From Tuctoria greenei (Eukaryota > Streptophyta > Magnoliopsida > Poales > Poaceae), in the NCBI GenBank assembly GCA_036927565.1, contig JAYESD010000008.1:23330100-23394099 (forward strand): DNA of 64,000 nt, written 5' to 3'. Shown piece by piece: positions 53,727 to 64,000 of the stretch. Made by a program: the position numbers and the translations under genes. Within the stretch, counting starts at the first letter, position 1. Each line of letters begins with the position of its first letter. Below the pieces are notes generated by a model. It worked only from the letters and a program-made list of their open reading frames with translations. It had not been told where the DNA came from and did not search any database.

Positions 53727-56700
53727 ATGGATGAGCGTCTTATCTTACTTACCTGGAATGTTCGTGGTCTCAACCTTCCTGCGCGGCGCGAAGCAATGCG
53801 CCAACAGCTTCTCCAGGCGCGCGCCAATGTTGTATGTATCCAAGAAACAAAGTTGCAGGCTATCGATCATCGCATTGCCACAGAGCTCCTTCCAGCCTCT
53901 CTGTCAGATTTCTGTTTCAAACCAGCTCAGGGTACCCGAGGTGGCATACTAATTGCTTGGGATTCAACCCTATTCCGCGGTCAAAATACGGAGACCCAGG
54001 AATTCTCCCTGTCGCTAAACCTAGAGGATCACTCGCGCTTCTCTCTGTTCAAGCTCGCAGTGGTTTACGGGCCAACAGGAAATGCAGAAAAGGGGCGCTT
54101 TCTTCAGCAGCTGGTGCAGTCAAGACCCCCGTCCGACATCCCTTGGCTCTGTGTAGGGGACTTCAATCTGATTTATAATGCAACAGACAAGAGCAACCAT
54201 ATCTATAGCCGCCACTGGATGACATCATTCCGCGACGCGCTTAACTCTGCACAATTGATTGAACTTCCACTGCAAAATAGAGCCTACACATGGAGCAATG
54301 AACGACGAAACCCTACCATGGTGCGCTTAGACAGAGCCTTCTGCTCCGGGCTATGGGACCTCAATTTCTCCAGCCATCAACTGCATGCACTCTCCTCATC
54401 TATGTCGGACCATTGTCCTTTGCTCCTAGCTGCACAACCAAGACTCTGCGACCGTCGCTTTCGTTTTGAGACCTTCTGGACAAAAGCATCTGGCTTCCTT
54501 GATGTAGTACGCGGCTCTTGGAACCTTCACCTGCAAGCTGCATCTCCAATGGTATCACTGCACAACAAGATGACGCGTCTGGCTGGCACCCTTAAAAAGT
54601 GGAGCAGAGACAACTTTGGTCGCGCCAGGATGCAGCTGCTCATTGCATCTGAGGTTATAGCACGACTGGACAAGGCAATGGAATCCAGGATATTGTCCGA
54701 TGATGAACACTCCCTTCGGAAGGATCTCAAAGTGCGTGTTCTTGGTTTAGCTGCACTGGAGCGATCCCGTAGGCGACAGGCGTCCCGGATTACATGGCTA
54801 CGTGCAGGGGACGCGACGACCCGGTTCTTTCATCTCAAAGCCAATGGCCGTGCTCGGCGCAACCACATCACTCATCTTACAATGGAGGATGGCACGGCAT
54901 TATGGTCCCATGAGGACAAAGAGCAGCATCTGACCCAGCTTTTTCAACAGATACTTGGTTCAGTTTCTAGACGCACTTGGATGCTAAACTGGCGCGCTCT
55001 AGAACTATCCTCGGTTCGCTCTGATTTGGATCATCCATTCTCTGAACACGAGATCCTAAGCGCGATCAACCACTCTCCAACAGAAAAATCGCCCGGACCA
55101 GATGGCTTCGCAGGAGCTTTCTATCGGACGTGTTGGTCCATCGTTAAGTCGGACATTGTTGCAGCCTTCCAACAGTTCTACAACCTCAACACCGGCTCCT
55201 TCGCACTACTGAACACAGCCGAGATAGCCCTGCTGCCCAAAGTGCCAACACCAACAAGTGCAAAGGACTATCGGCCTATCAGCTTAGTACATTCATTTGC
55301 AAAACTCATCTCCAAGGTGCTGGCTTCTAGGCTATCAACTGTTATTGATGGCATGATTCCCGAGGCTCAGAGTGCTTTTATAAAAAAGAGAAGCATACAA
55401 GAAAATTACCTGGGAGTCCGAAGCCTGCTGCGGGATCACCAACAGGCCCGACGACCGATCCTTATGCTCAAACTGGACATTCCCCGCGCTTTCGACTCGG
55501 TGCGCTGGGATTACCTCTTAGAGCTCTTGGAGGACAGGGGCTTTCCACCACGTTGGCGAAACTGGCTGTCCTTGCTGTGGTCCACAGCAAAATCATCCGT
55601 CCGGTTGAATGGCTCCAATGGTCCTGCAATCTATCATGCAAATGGACTGCGGCAAGGCGACCCCTTATCGCCATACCTATTCATCCTGGCAATTGACCCT
55701 TTATTGCACTTGTTCAACCGTGCCACGGAAGCTGGTCTAATCTCCTCTCTGCGAGGCTCGGCATCCCGACTCCGACTTTCACTTTATGCAGATGATGTTG
55801 CGCTCTTCCTCAACCCTGTCAGGGAGGATGTTAACATGGCAATGTAGATCCTGTCCCTCTTCGGGGATGCATCGGGTTTGAAGGTGAATATGGCCAAGAG
55901 CTCAGTCATCCCTCTGCACTGCCATCACCTGGACCTTGATACTGTGTTATCTGATTTCCCTGGGGAGAGAGCATGTTGGCCGATAAAATACCTTGGGTTC
56001 CCCCTTACTCCCCACAAAACTACAATGCATGATCTGCAAGAGCTGCAAGACCGGCTGGCAAGTAAGTTGGCGACTTGGCAATGCGGCCTTCTCAGTTTTG
56101 CAGGGCGTCGAGAGCTCGTCCACACAACACTGTCGGCCATGGCCACCTACCTCTTATCAGCAATGAAACTACCGAAGTGCTTTCTCTCTCAAATGGATCG
56201 GACTCGCCGGCGTTTTCTCTGGGCAGGGAGTCGACCGATTACCAGTGCACAATGCAAAGTCAGCTGGCCCCTGGTGTGCAGACCACTTCCACACGGCGGG
56301 CTAGGGCTGAAGGACTTGGACAAATTCAGCAGGGCGCTACGGCTTCGATGGCTATGGCGGTCATGGACCAGACACGACGGCCTATGGGAGGATCTTCACT
56401 TACCTGTTGATAGCACAGACCTCTCCCTCTTCATGGTAGCCACCACTGTCACGATAGGTAATGGGAAACGGGCACCTTTCTGGACCTCTAGATGGCTAAA
56501 TGGGGAGGCTCCGACCCTGCTATTCCCTGAACTGTTCGCTGCTAGCAGAGGCAAGAAACGCACCGTCGCACTGTCCATGCAGGAGTCCAACTGGATGAAA
56601 GATTTGTACCACAATCTCTAGCCTTGGCACATACTGGACTTCCTTCGCTTGTGGTCACTGGTCGCCGATTTTCTGGAGCAGCCCCGACCAGACGAGCCGG

Positions 56701-57290
56701 ATCAGATCAAATGGCGTCTTACTGCTACGGGGGAATACAGCGCCAAGTCTGCATACCTGATACAATTTGAAGGGTCCCTTCGTTCTTCCATGCAGGACAT
56801 GGTCTGGAAGGCTTGGGCTCCACCTAGATGCAAAACATTCACCTGGCTCCTTCTCCATAACCGAATTTGGACATCTGACCGACTCCTGCAACGACAATGG
56901 CCAAATTCTTATTTCTGCCCGCTGTGCATGAGGAACCTAGAAACGGCCATTCACCTATTCAAGGAATGCTGGGTTTCAAGGTATCTATGGACGCAGCTTG
57001 CTCAATGGTTGGGAGCCAGCACACTCCTCCCAGTCTCGTGGACTAGTGATGGCTTCATCCTCGACTGGCTGGGTAAGCTGTCTCCAGCGGACAAGGCTTG
57101 GCAGAAGTCAGGCCTCCAAACCGTGATCATCGCAACATTATGGGAGATCTGGAGCGAACTCAACGCCCACATCTTTAGGTCTTCTATGCGCTCAGTAGCG
57201 CAGATGTTCTCTGATATCAAAGACACTCTACGCCTCTGGCAACTCGCCGGAGGGCCTTCTTATAAACCCCCGCAGCTGCAGATGTCCTAG
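53727..57290 (+). pseudogene. LINE A ORF2: endonuclease and reverse transcriptase (two stops)
   Basis: The ATG at 53727 starts LLTWNVRGLNLPARR, the APE-type endonuclease N-terminus. Endonuclease motifs are IQETKLQ, VYGPTGN, VGDFNLIYN and a terminal SDHCPLLL (SDH). RT motifs run from about 55200: LPKVPTPTSAKDYRPISLV, AFIKKRSIQENYLGVRSL, LKLDIPRAFDSV, NGLRQGDPLSPYLFILAID and catalytic YADD at 55785-55796. The zf-RVT zinc region is near 56790-57010 (FCPLCMRNLETAIHLFKEC). Nonsense codons TAG 55845 and TAG 56619 are in one uninterrupted frame, with no frameshifts. The ORF begins 327 bp after ORF1. Confidence 0.95.
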
Positions 57291-57382
57291 CTACGTGGGT
57301 CTTGTAAAATAATTATGTACTATCTCAATCTTTTCATCTTATAATACATATACGTGTTCAAAAAAAAGAAAAATCAACGGGT

Positions 57383-57540
57383 AACTGGACCCGTTTGGGC
57401 CTGCCGTACCAGCCCATGTCGGGACTGGTGGCTTTGTCCAATAGAAACGGAACTAGAGTACAGCACAGTCCCAGGGCGCCGCACGTGTAGGCAAAACAAC
57501 GCCGCCTTTTTGCTCATACGCGCAGGCTGCAGCTTCACAG
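57383..57540. other. LINE B leader before ORF1
   Basis: 158 bp of non-coding sequence between the LINE A duplication and the ORF1 ATG at 57541. It is moderately GC-rich and includes GCACGTGTAGG and a GCAGGCTGCAGC palindromic patch. It may be the authentic 5' leader of LINE B, in which case the sequence before it (49551-50345) is extra. Confidence 0.5.
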
Positions 57541-59976
57541 ATGGAGAGAGGTGCCGGCAATGGTTTCGGACGCAACGGCAACGGAAACTCTCGTGGTGGT
57601 GATGGCTTCAGAGGGTTAGCCAGAAGAGAGTACGGACAAGGAAGCTTTGTCTTAAACTCGGATCACAGGGAGGAGGTTTTCAGGGAGGCGGCTTCCGTTC
57701 ATGGACGGCTGGTGCAGGTAACCATGGAGGTGGTTTTATCCCGGGTGCAGGCAACCACAGAGGAGGTTTTAACCCTGGTGCTGGTGGATTTCATCCGGGT
57801 GCCGGGGGTTTCAACTCAAGGTCTTTGCAGGGGAGACAAGGACAAGAGTATCAGAGAAGATGGAGTGGAAGACCGACACAAGGGACTCGGCATTATGAGG
57901 GTTTTGGTGTTGGCTCACGTGGTAACCAGGCTGGACAGCGAGTTTTGCCTGATCCTCACGGTACAAATACGACTCATGGGAGCAAGGCTAATGGACAGCA
58001 TAACCAAAGACCAGTCAATCTTGGGAATCAATCTGGGAGTGTCGCTATAAACTTGCGTGCTCGTGCCGCTGCTTTGATCCAGCAGGCTTTTGAGTCCGTA
58101 GGAGGGAACATACAAGAAGACATGTTGAAGCAACAAAGCGAGTGTAACAAGCAGACTAATCAGTCGGTCATTCCAATCAAGACTTTGTCAAAACCAACTA
58201 CGGTAGAAAAGGGTGAGCCATCTAATGCTAACAAGGATAAGCCCTATTGCTACAGGTGTTTTACAAAAGGACATGATAAGAAGGATTGCCAGGTCATTGC
58301 CTACTGCGTGATATGTGACAACCACGAACATGAAAAGGCGAGATGTCCGTTATACCGAGCGGTGAGGCAAAATGCCGAGCTATGTGGTTTTGCGGTAGAA
58401 GGCTTAGACTTCTTCTATATTCCTCATACACCAAAGAAGAATATCAAGCAAGAGCCAAAAACTGCAATTATCAGGATTCTGGATGGTGTTATGGATTGTG
58501 GTGAGTGAATTAGAGAGACTGATACCTGGAAGATGGAGGTGGCATGTGGTTGACATGGGGAGGAATACTTTTAAGTCAGTTTTTCCATCCATAGCAGAGC
58601 TTCGGCGTATTGCTGAATGGGGAGTAGTTCAATCAAAGATAAATAATGCGAAGCTTAAAACTGAAGAACTCACTGGTGGCTTCGAAGCGAAAGCAAAGTT
58701 AGCAAGAGTGTGGGTGCAATTCTCTGGTCTACCACAAGAGTTGAGAGATTTCTTGATAATCTGGGCAGCAGGTTCAATTATTGGAGTTGCCAGAGATGTC
58801 GACATGGAATTCACGAGAAGGTATGATAGATGTCGGTTACTCGTGAGTGTATTGGACCCTAATCTGATTTCACAATCTGTGAAGGTGGTTGTTGGTGATT
58901 ATCTGTATAAATTATCTTTCCGAGTGGAAGGGTCTTCGGATGTTGACAATACTCAGCTGATGGATATGAAGTTTGATGAAACAGAAGATGATAACAATAA
59001 TTTTGAGTTTCGAAATAATATGGGGAGTAGGGATACTGGTAAAGATGTCCAAATGAGGGACCGGGACCATTTTGATTCTGCGGCCAATGATGGAGGAAAG
59101 GGTACTGGTGCACCTAAATCAAAAGAAAATGCTGCTCTGATTTTTCCTGAACAGAGGGAGGCTAACTCATTCACTGTTCTTGCTGATGATGCGAGGGAGG
59201 AATATGGGTTCGAAAAAAAATTTGTGGAGAAAGGTAACTTGAATATTGTATTGCCTAAACCATTAATGAATGTGTTGTCTACTGATGGTTCTCATTGCGT
59301 TCTTCCCCCACATGTTAATAATAATATTGGAGCATCTGATGACATTGTTGTTTCTATTGATGAGCAATGTACAGATGATGTTTCGAGGCAAGCTGAAAAT
59401 GAGGACGTGAATTCTATGAACACTGAGGAGATGTTGAAGCGCTTTGAAGAACTGACTGACCCTGACAACAGCAGCAAGCTGAGACTGACTGGGGATATAG
59501 CGGCTATCCCGGAGACATCACCAGGAAAGAGTTCTTCAAGGCGCAGTAAGAGGAGTGATGCTAATGTTGATGATTTTACTTTGGAGAAGGCAGTGAAGTT
59601 AAAGGCAGCAAAGAACGAAGGTCAGCTAACGGACTCCTTTTTACATTTTGATAATGCTGATATCGAAAATAAATTGACTATGGTTGGTATATCGGCTGGA
59701 AATGTGGAATCTATAAATAAATTCAGAGAGATTGAAATATTCAGGCTTAGATACTCTTGTACCAATAAAAATAACCAGTTAGATAAGAGGTTGTCGGTGT
59801 TAGGTGAGGAAGCACATGACAGGGAAAATGAGGACATAGTGGACCAATTAATTATTAATCAATTGTGTACTGATCTAATGGGGGATATTATAGATGTGGA
59901 CAATGATCATATTGATCCTACTGTTCTGGCTTCTAGAAGTCGCATAATAAACAGAAAAATAATTTGTTCTCAATGA
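57541..59976 (+). pseudogene. LINE B ORF1 protein (frameshifted)
   Basis: The ATG at 57541 opens a Gly/Asn/Arg-rich N-terminus that continues after a frameshift near 57655 as GGGFxxGAG repeats. Zinc knuckles follow near 58246-58345 (CYRCFTKGHDKKDC and CVICDNHEHEKARC). A second frameshift near 58500 leads into a DUF4283-like domain (LERLIPGRWRWHVVDMGRN, WGVVQSKINN, LARVWVQFSGLPQELRDF). The acidic C-terminal part runs to TGA 59974-59976. That stop overlaps the ORF2 start in the tetranucleotide ATGA. Confidence 0.85.
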
Positions 59977-62655
59977 AAGATATTTTTTGGAATTCAAATG
60001 GGTTTAAAGATCCTAAGAAACATAGATTCGTTAAGGAGTTGACACAAGAGCAGGATTTGAGTTTCATTGCAATTTCTGAAACTAGCGCAAAGAACTTTAG
60101 TATGAAATTTCTAAAGAACATGTGTGCTGGGAGGGAGTTTTTATGGCATTACAAGGAACCTAGAGGGCGATTCGGGGGAATTTTATTAGGTGTCGACCTT
60201 ATGCATTATGACATAGGTTCCATAGATGAAGGAGACCACTATGTTAAGTTCCATTTGTGCAATAAAATAGATAGCTTCAAATGGATACTTGTGGCGGTTT
60301 ATGGCCCTGCTCGGGAAGAGTATAAACAAAGTTTTTTGGCGGAGCTAGTAAACATGTGTACGCATCAGAAATCACCAATTCTTATAGGGGGAGACTTCAA
60401 CATTCTTAGGCATCCTGAGGAGAAGAACAAGGAGAATTTTAATCATAGATGGCTTTTCCTTTTTAATGTTGTGATAGAGGGGATAAATCTCAGAGAGTTA
60501 GAATCTTCAGGAAGAAAATACACATGGGCGAATTCTTTGTCAAATCCTACTTATGAGATGAGGAGATGAATATTATAAGAATCTCTTCAGTCAGCCTGTG
60601 GAGAGTTCCTTCCAGCTGGACCAGTCTAGGAGAGAGGATATTCCGCAAGTATCTGACGAGAAGAACAAAATTTTAACGGGACAGTTTGCGGAAGTGGAAG
60701 TGAGGAGGGTAGTCTTCCAAATGGAGAAAAATAATGCATCTGAACCAGATGGTTTCCCCTGCAGAATTCTATCAGGTCTTTTGGGATTTAATTAAAAATG
60801 AGCTTATTAGTATGTTCTATGAACTTTATGACAAAAAAAAAGGACTTCGTCAAGGAGATCCACTCTCGCCAATCCTGTTTAATATAGTGGCTGACATGCT
60901 AGCCGTACTAATAAACAGGGCAAAAAAGACTGGGACTTATTCGAGGACTAGTTCCACACCTTGTCGAAGATGGATTGTCCATACTACAGTATGTGGATGA
61001 CACTATTTTATTTTTAGATCACAATCTGGAGAATGCGACAAACCTGAAAATGATACTGTGTGCGTTTGAGCAACTATCAGTGATTGAAAATTAACTGATA
61101 AAAGTGAAATCATGTGTTTTGGTGATGCATGTGAGTTTGAAGCGCATTATTCTAGATTGTTTGAATGTAAAATTCGAGGTTATCCATTTAGATACTTAAG
61201 AATTCCAATGCACTATAAAAAGTTGAATAATAGTGTTTGGAGGATCGTGGAGGATAAATTTGAGGAAGAAATTGAGCTGTTGGAAGGGTAAACACCTGTT
61301 CATAGGTGGGAGATTAGTGTTGATAAATTCGGTGTTGATGAGTATTGCCTTATTTATGTTATCTTTTTTTGAGATCCCGAGAGGAGTGCTAGAAAAGTTG
61401 GAGTACTATCGTTCCAATTTTTTTTTTTGGCAAGGGGGACGATCATAAAAAGAAATATAGGTTGGCGAAGTGGAGTGTAATTTGTCAGCCAAAAGAGCAG
61501 GGCGGGTTAGGCATTCTCAATATTGATGTGCAGAATAGATGTCTTTTGAGCAAATGGTTATTTAAATTTGTTAACGAAAGAGGGTTATGGCAGGAACTAT
61601 TGACGAGAAAATACATTAAGAATAAAATGTTGGGTCAGGTACAGAAAAAGTGTGGGGACTCTCACTTTTGGTCTAGCCTGATGGTAGTGAAGGACGTTTT
61701 AACGAACCTTGGACGTTTCCAGAATTAATAGTGGTACAGGCACCAAATTATGGAAAGATATTTGGCTAGGTAGGTTCACTCTCAAACAACGCTTTCCTTC
61801 ACTCTATAACATCGTAAGGAGAAAAAACGTCACAGTTGCTAGTGCCTTTAGCACAATACCTTTAAATGTGTCATTCCGCCGAGGCTTGACAGACCAAAAT
61901 CTGGATAGTTGGCACATACTTGTTGTTGAGATTGCACATGTGAATCTCAATGACAGTAATGACTTGTTTAGATGGTCACTAAAACAAGACGGTTTATTCA
62001 CTGTTCAATCGATGTACAATTACTTGATTACTGACTTGAATGTTTGTCATGACAGGTTAATTTGGAACTCAAAGTTATCATTGAAAATTAAAATTTTCTT
62101 GTGGTATATGAAAAAAGGTGTAGTCCTGACAAAGGATAATCTTGCTAGACGTAATTGGAAGGGTGACTTGAAATGTGTATTATGTTTAAAAATTGAGACT
62201 ATTGATCATCTTTTTTCAATTGTCATTTTGCTAGATTTTTTTGGAGGGTCATATAGGTTTCCTTTAATATTGAAGTTCCAAGGTCTAATATGTATTTCTT
62301 TGAAACCTGGTTATATAAGTTTACTGTCTAGACAAGAAAAGTTATCCTAGTTGCAATGGGAGCAATGTTTTGGGCGATTTGGCTTTCTAGAAATGATGTG
62401 GTTTTTAACAAATGTTATGCGAAAAATTATTTACAGGTGTTTTTCAGAGGAACACACTGGTGTCGCGCTTGGGCATCACTTCAAAAGCATGAAGACATGA
62501 AGGAGCTGTTGTTGAAGGGGTGTCAAACTTTGGAGATCATAGTGAGACAGGTCTTGGTAAATAATGGCTGGATTTATAATAACAGAATCACTGCTTACAT
62601 GAAATTTTTTTCCTCAATTTTTGTTGCGGACCTGTTGATTCGTTATGTTGTGTAA
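59973..62655 (+). pseudogene. LINE B ORF2: endonuclease plus deleted RT
   Basis: The ATG at 59973 overlaps the ORF1 stop. The endonuclease half is present (IFWNSNGFKDP, IAISETS, VYGPAREE, IGGDFNILRH) up to a stop at 60567. The linker and RT fingers are largely missing. Sequence jumps from MEKNNASEPDGFP through FYELYDK directly to KGLRQGDPLSPILFNIVADM, losing the LPK and DIPKAFD motifs. A degraded YVDDTILFLD follows near 60990, then the thumb and zf-RVT-like part (GGLGILNIDVQNRCLLSKWL, CVLCLKIETIDHLF). Many stops and frameshifts are present. It is not functional. Confidence 0.88.
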
Positions 62656-62731
62656 TAATGGCCATAACCTCTATAGAGGGGAAGGTCGGAACAGTACTGT
62701 TTCCATTATCTAAAAAAACATTTCTCAACTA

Positions 62732-63335
62732 TTAGATCGGAATCATACGGTTATTGTACTTTTTATTTAACCCCCCCCCCCCCCAAGATATATAACATAG
62801 GAACATCTATGTGAAATGGGTTAAGTAAAAAGATGCAACAACCGTAGAATTCAGATCTAATGACTGAGGTTGATTGATTGCATGATTGCACTATAACTCA
62901 AATTGCATTCTAGTTGTTCTCGATTGTGTAATATACGATGATGAAAAAAATTGAAAAGTTGTATAACTTTAATTGTGTGTACGAGTGTTGCTGCTTATCT
63001 ACTTGCATAGAAACGGGAATACAAACTTCAGATGGAGAAGCCCCTTGCCAAAGCCAGAACAGCGATGCTCGTCTGATTGTTCACGAGGTGTTTGATAAAA
63101 TGCTTAAACAACGCTAACAAAATATAGCAACTAATGGGCAAGAGATGTCGTATATTTTCAACCTTTTTAGACTGACTCCAACAATGAACATGTAAAATAA
63201 GTAGGCAAATGAATGTTTAGGTATCCAATTTTAAGTTTAGGTAGCTTTGGTATCCGACGCACACTAATTTTTGCCTTGTGTGATGAAAGCATCCAATTGT
63301 AGGTATTCTCTCTCTTTAACATTCATTTTTTGTAT
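62732..63335. other. Host intergenic DNA right of LINE B
   Basis: AT-rich, non-coding. The only notable feature is an uninterrupted run of about 13 C at 62772-62784. No gene or clear repeat was identified. Confidence 0.5.
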
Positions 63336-64000
63336 CATACTCAATTTCATCCTAAAACATTCACCAAAAACTCACGTTGGTATTTAAACTTTCAAATAAG
63401 TCAATTTAGTCCTTAAACTTCACATAACCGATTCACTTTCATCCCTAGTCCGAGCTGGCCATCCATATTAGCAATACCACATCAGTCATTATGCACATCA
63501 TCTACCTCATCTCACTTAAAAAATAATAATTTTTATCATCTAAAAAAGTATCTAGCTAATTAATTAGGGGTGGATTTACGCATATGCATTGAGGATACAC
63601 ATGTCTCTTCTTTTTGCTCAAAACTACCAAGTGATATACACTAAAATTTTACCCCATGTTTGAAATCGTAAATCCATCACTATGATTTATTATAGAACAA
63701 TAAAAATCCTGAACATAAACAAATTACAAACGACTATCGTCAGGATCTTTATTATCAATGAATATAATATTCTACTTGATTAGTAATACATCAACTAACA
63801 ATTTAGAGACTATGTAATACATAATAAAATTGTACAATGTAGAAATGACGTGGCACAAAAGCTGATATGGCATGACAATGTGGATGACCAACATATAAAA
63901 ATGAACCAGAATATAAATTTCAAGGACTAAGTTGACCCTTTTCAAAGTTCAAGAACAAAATCGAGCTTCGGTTAATAGTTGGAGGATGAATATGACTATT
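63336..64000. mobile_element. Inverted-repeat DNA element cut by the window edge
   Basis: Long imperfect inverted repeats of about 160 bp occupy both ends of this stretch. The left arm contains AGTCAATTTAGTCCTTAAAC and GGCCATCCATATTAGC. The reverse complement of the right arm contains GGTCAACTTAGTCCTTGAAA and GGTCATCCACATTGTC. Order and spacing are preserved along the arms. The right end is at or beyond 64000, so the target duplication cannot be checked. The interior shows no coding capacity; it is probably a non-autonomous MULE or similar. Confidence 0.6.

Larger units (their letters stand above)
50346..57367 (+). mobile_element. LINE A (plant L1 type), nearly intact, nested in LINE B
   Basis: It is flanked by the 15-bp duplication GAAAAATCAACGGGT (50331-50345 and 57368-57382) with an A tail at 57360-57367. 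It has a short 5' leader of 54 bp, ORF1 (50400-53399), ORF2 (53727-57290) and a 3' untranslated region of about 70 bp. The short leader suggests slight 5' truncation. Only two nonsense codons are seen in ORF2. The GC-rich coding sequence contrasts with the AT-rich LINE B around it. Confidence 0.85.
49551..62716 (+). mobile_element. LINE B (plant L1 type), interrupted by LINE A
   Basis: This is bounded by a 13-15-bp duplication, with an A-rich tail at 62712-62718. Its parts are a 5' region with an unrecognised ORF (49551-50345), then LINE A, then 57383-62716. The latter holds ORF1 (zinc knuckles, DUF4283-like) and ORF2 (endonuclease, partial RT, zf-RVT). ORF2 has lost large internal pieces. 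AT-rich codon use here contrasts with the GC-rich LINE A, so they belong to different families. Confidence 0.75.

Noticed and set aside
62772..62784. Run of about 13 C as a regulatory or G-quadruplex site
   Set aside because: It is a single homopolymer without repeated spaced tracts. It may partly be a sequencing or slippage effect, and no context supports a role.

Overview
The window is plant nuclear DNA, almost certainly from a grass (Poaceae, probably panicoid). The evidence is spliced genes with GT-AG introns, a SIRE/Maximus-type Copia element, a Tat-type Ty3/Gypsy element with an antisense gene, a CACTA element with CCGTCGG subterminal repeats, plant L1 LINEs and Stowaway-like MITEs. One ordinary host gene with a fully consistent exon structure is visible (44539-48433, + strand). 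Nearly everything else is transposable-element DNA, much of it nested.

Left part (1-13200): a tandem duplication. Copy 1 is 83-5034 and copy 2 is 5035-13200. Each copy starts with a decayed Helitron-type PIF1 helicase on the minus strand and ends inside the 5' half of the same Copia element. Copy 1 has lost about 3.2 kb that copy 2 keeps (about 6174-9386). In copy 2 that interval holds an NLR-like P-loop remnant, a SINE-like stretch, an 80-bp Stowaway-like MITE and the 5' end of a CACTA element.

Centre (8223-42465): one CACTA transposon with CACTACAAGAA termini and an AAT target duplication. Its TNP2-like transposase (21837-25247) is broken. Its second, 11-exon gene (25432-41784, Transposase_24-like) is nearly intact. 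Two LTR retrotransposons sit inside it: a 12.0-kb Copia/SIRE element (9440-21470, duplication ATCGG) and a 13.0-kb Gypsy/Tat element (27856-40843, duplication GTCAC) that landed in exon 10 of the second gene. The Copia element carries an env-like gene preceded by its own TATA-like box and the same near-palindromic motif array found in its LTRs. The Gypsy element has a battered gag-pol but an undamaged two-exon antisense gene of about 1,148 codons.

Right part (42466-64000): host DNA with small repeats surrounds the host gene, which encodes a syntaxin-6-N-terminal-like protein of 359 residues with a C-terminal membrane anchor. Its introns hold a MULE-type MITE with a 9-bp duplication and a second foldback element. 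Then follows a LINE inside a LINE. LINE A (50346-57367, 15-bp duplication) has only two nonsense codons in ORF2 and interrupts LINE B (49551-62716, 13-15-bp duplication). LINE B's 5' part carries an unrecognised 187-codon reading frame. The window closes in an inverted-repeat element cut by the window edge.

Inferred order: Helitron remnant and host DNA, then CACTA, then Copia in CACTA (LTR divergence roughly 3 percent by eye), then Gypsy in CACTA (about 20 mismatches in 859 bp by eye). The tandem duplication came after the Copia insertion.
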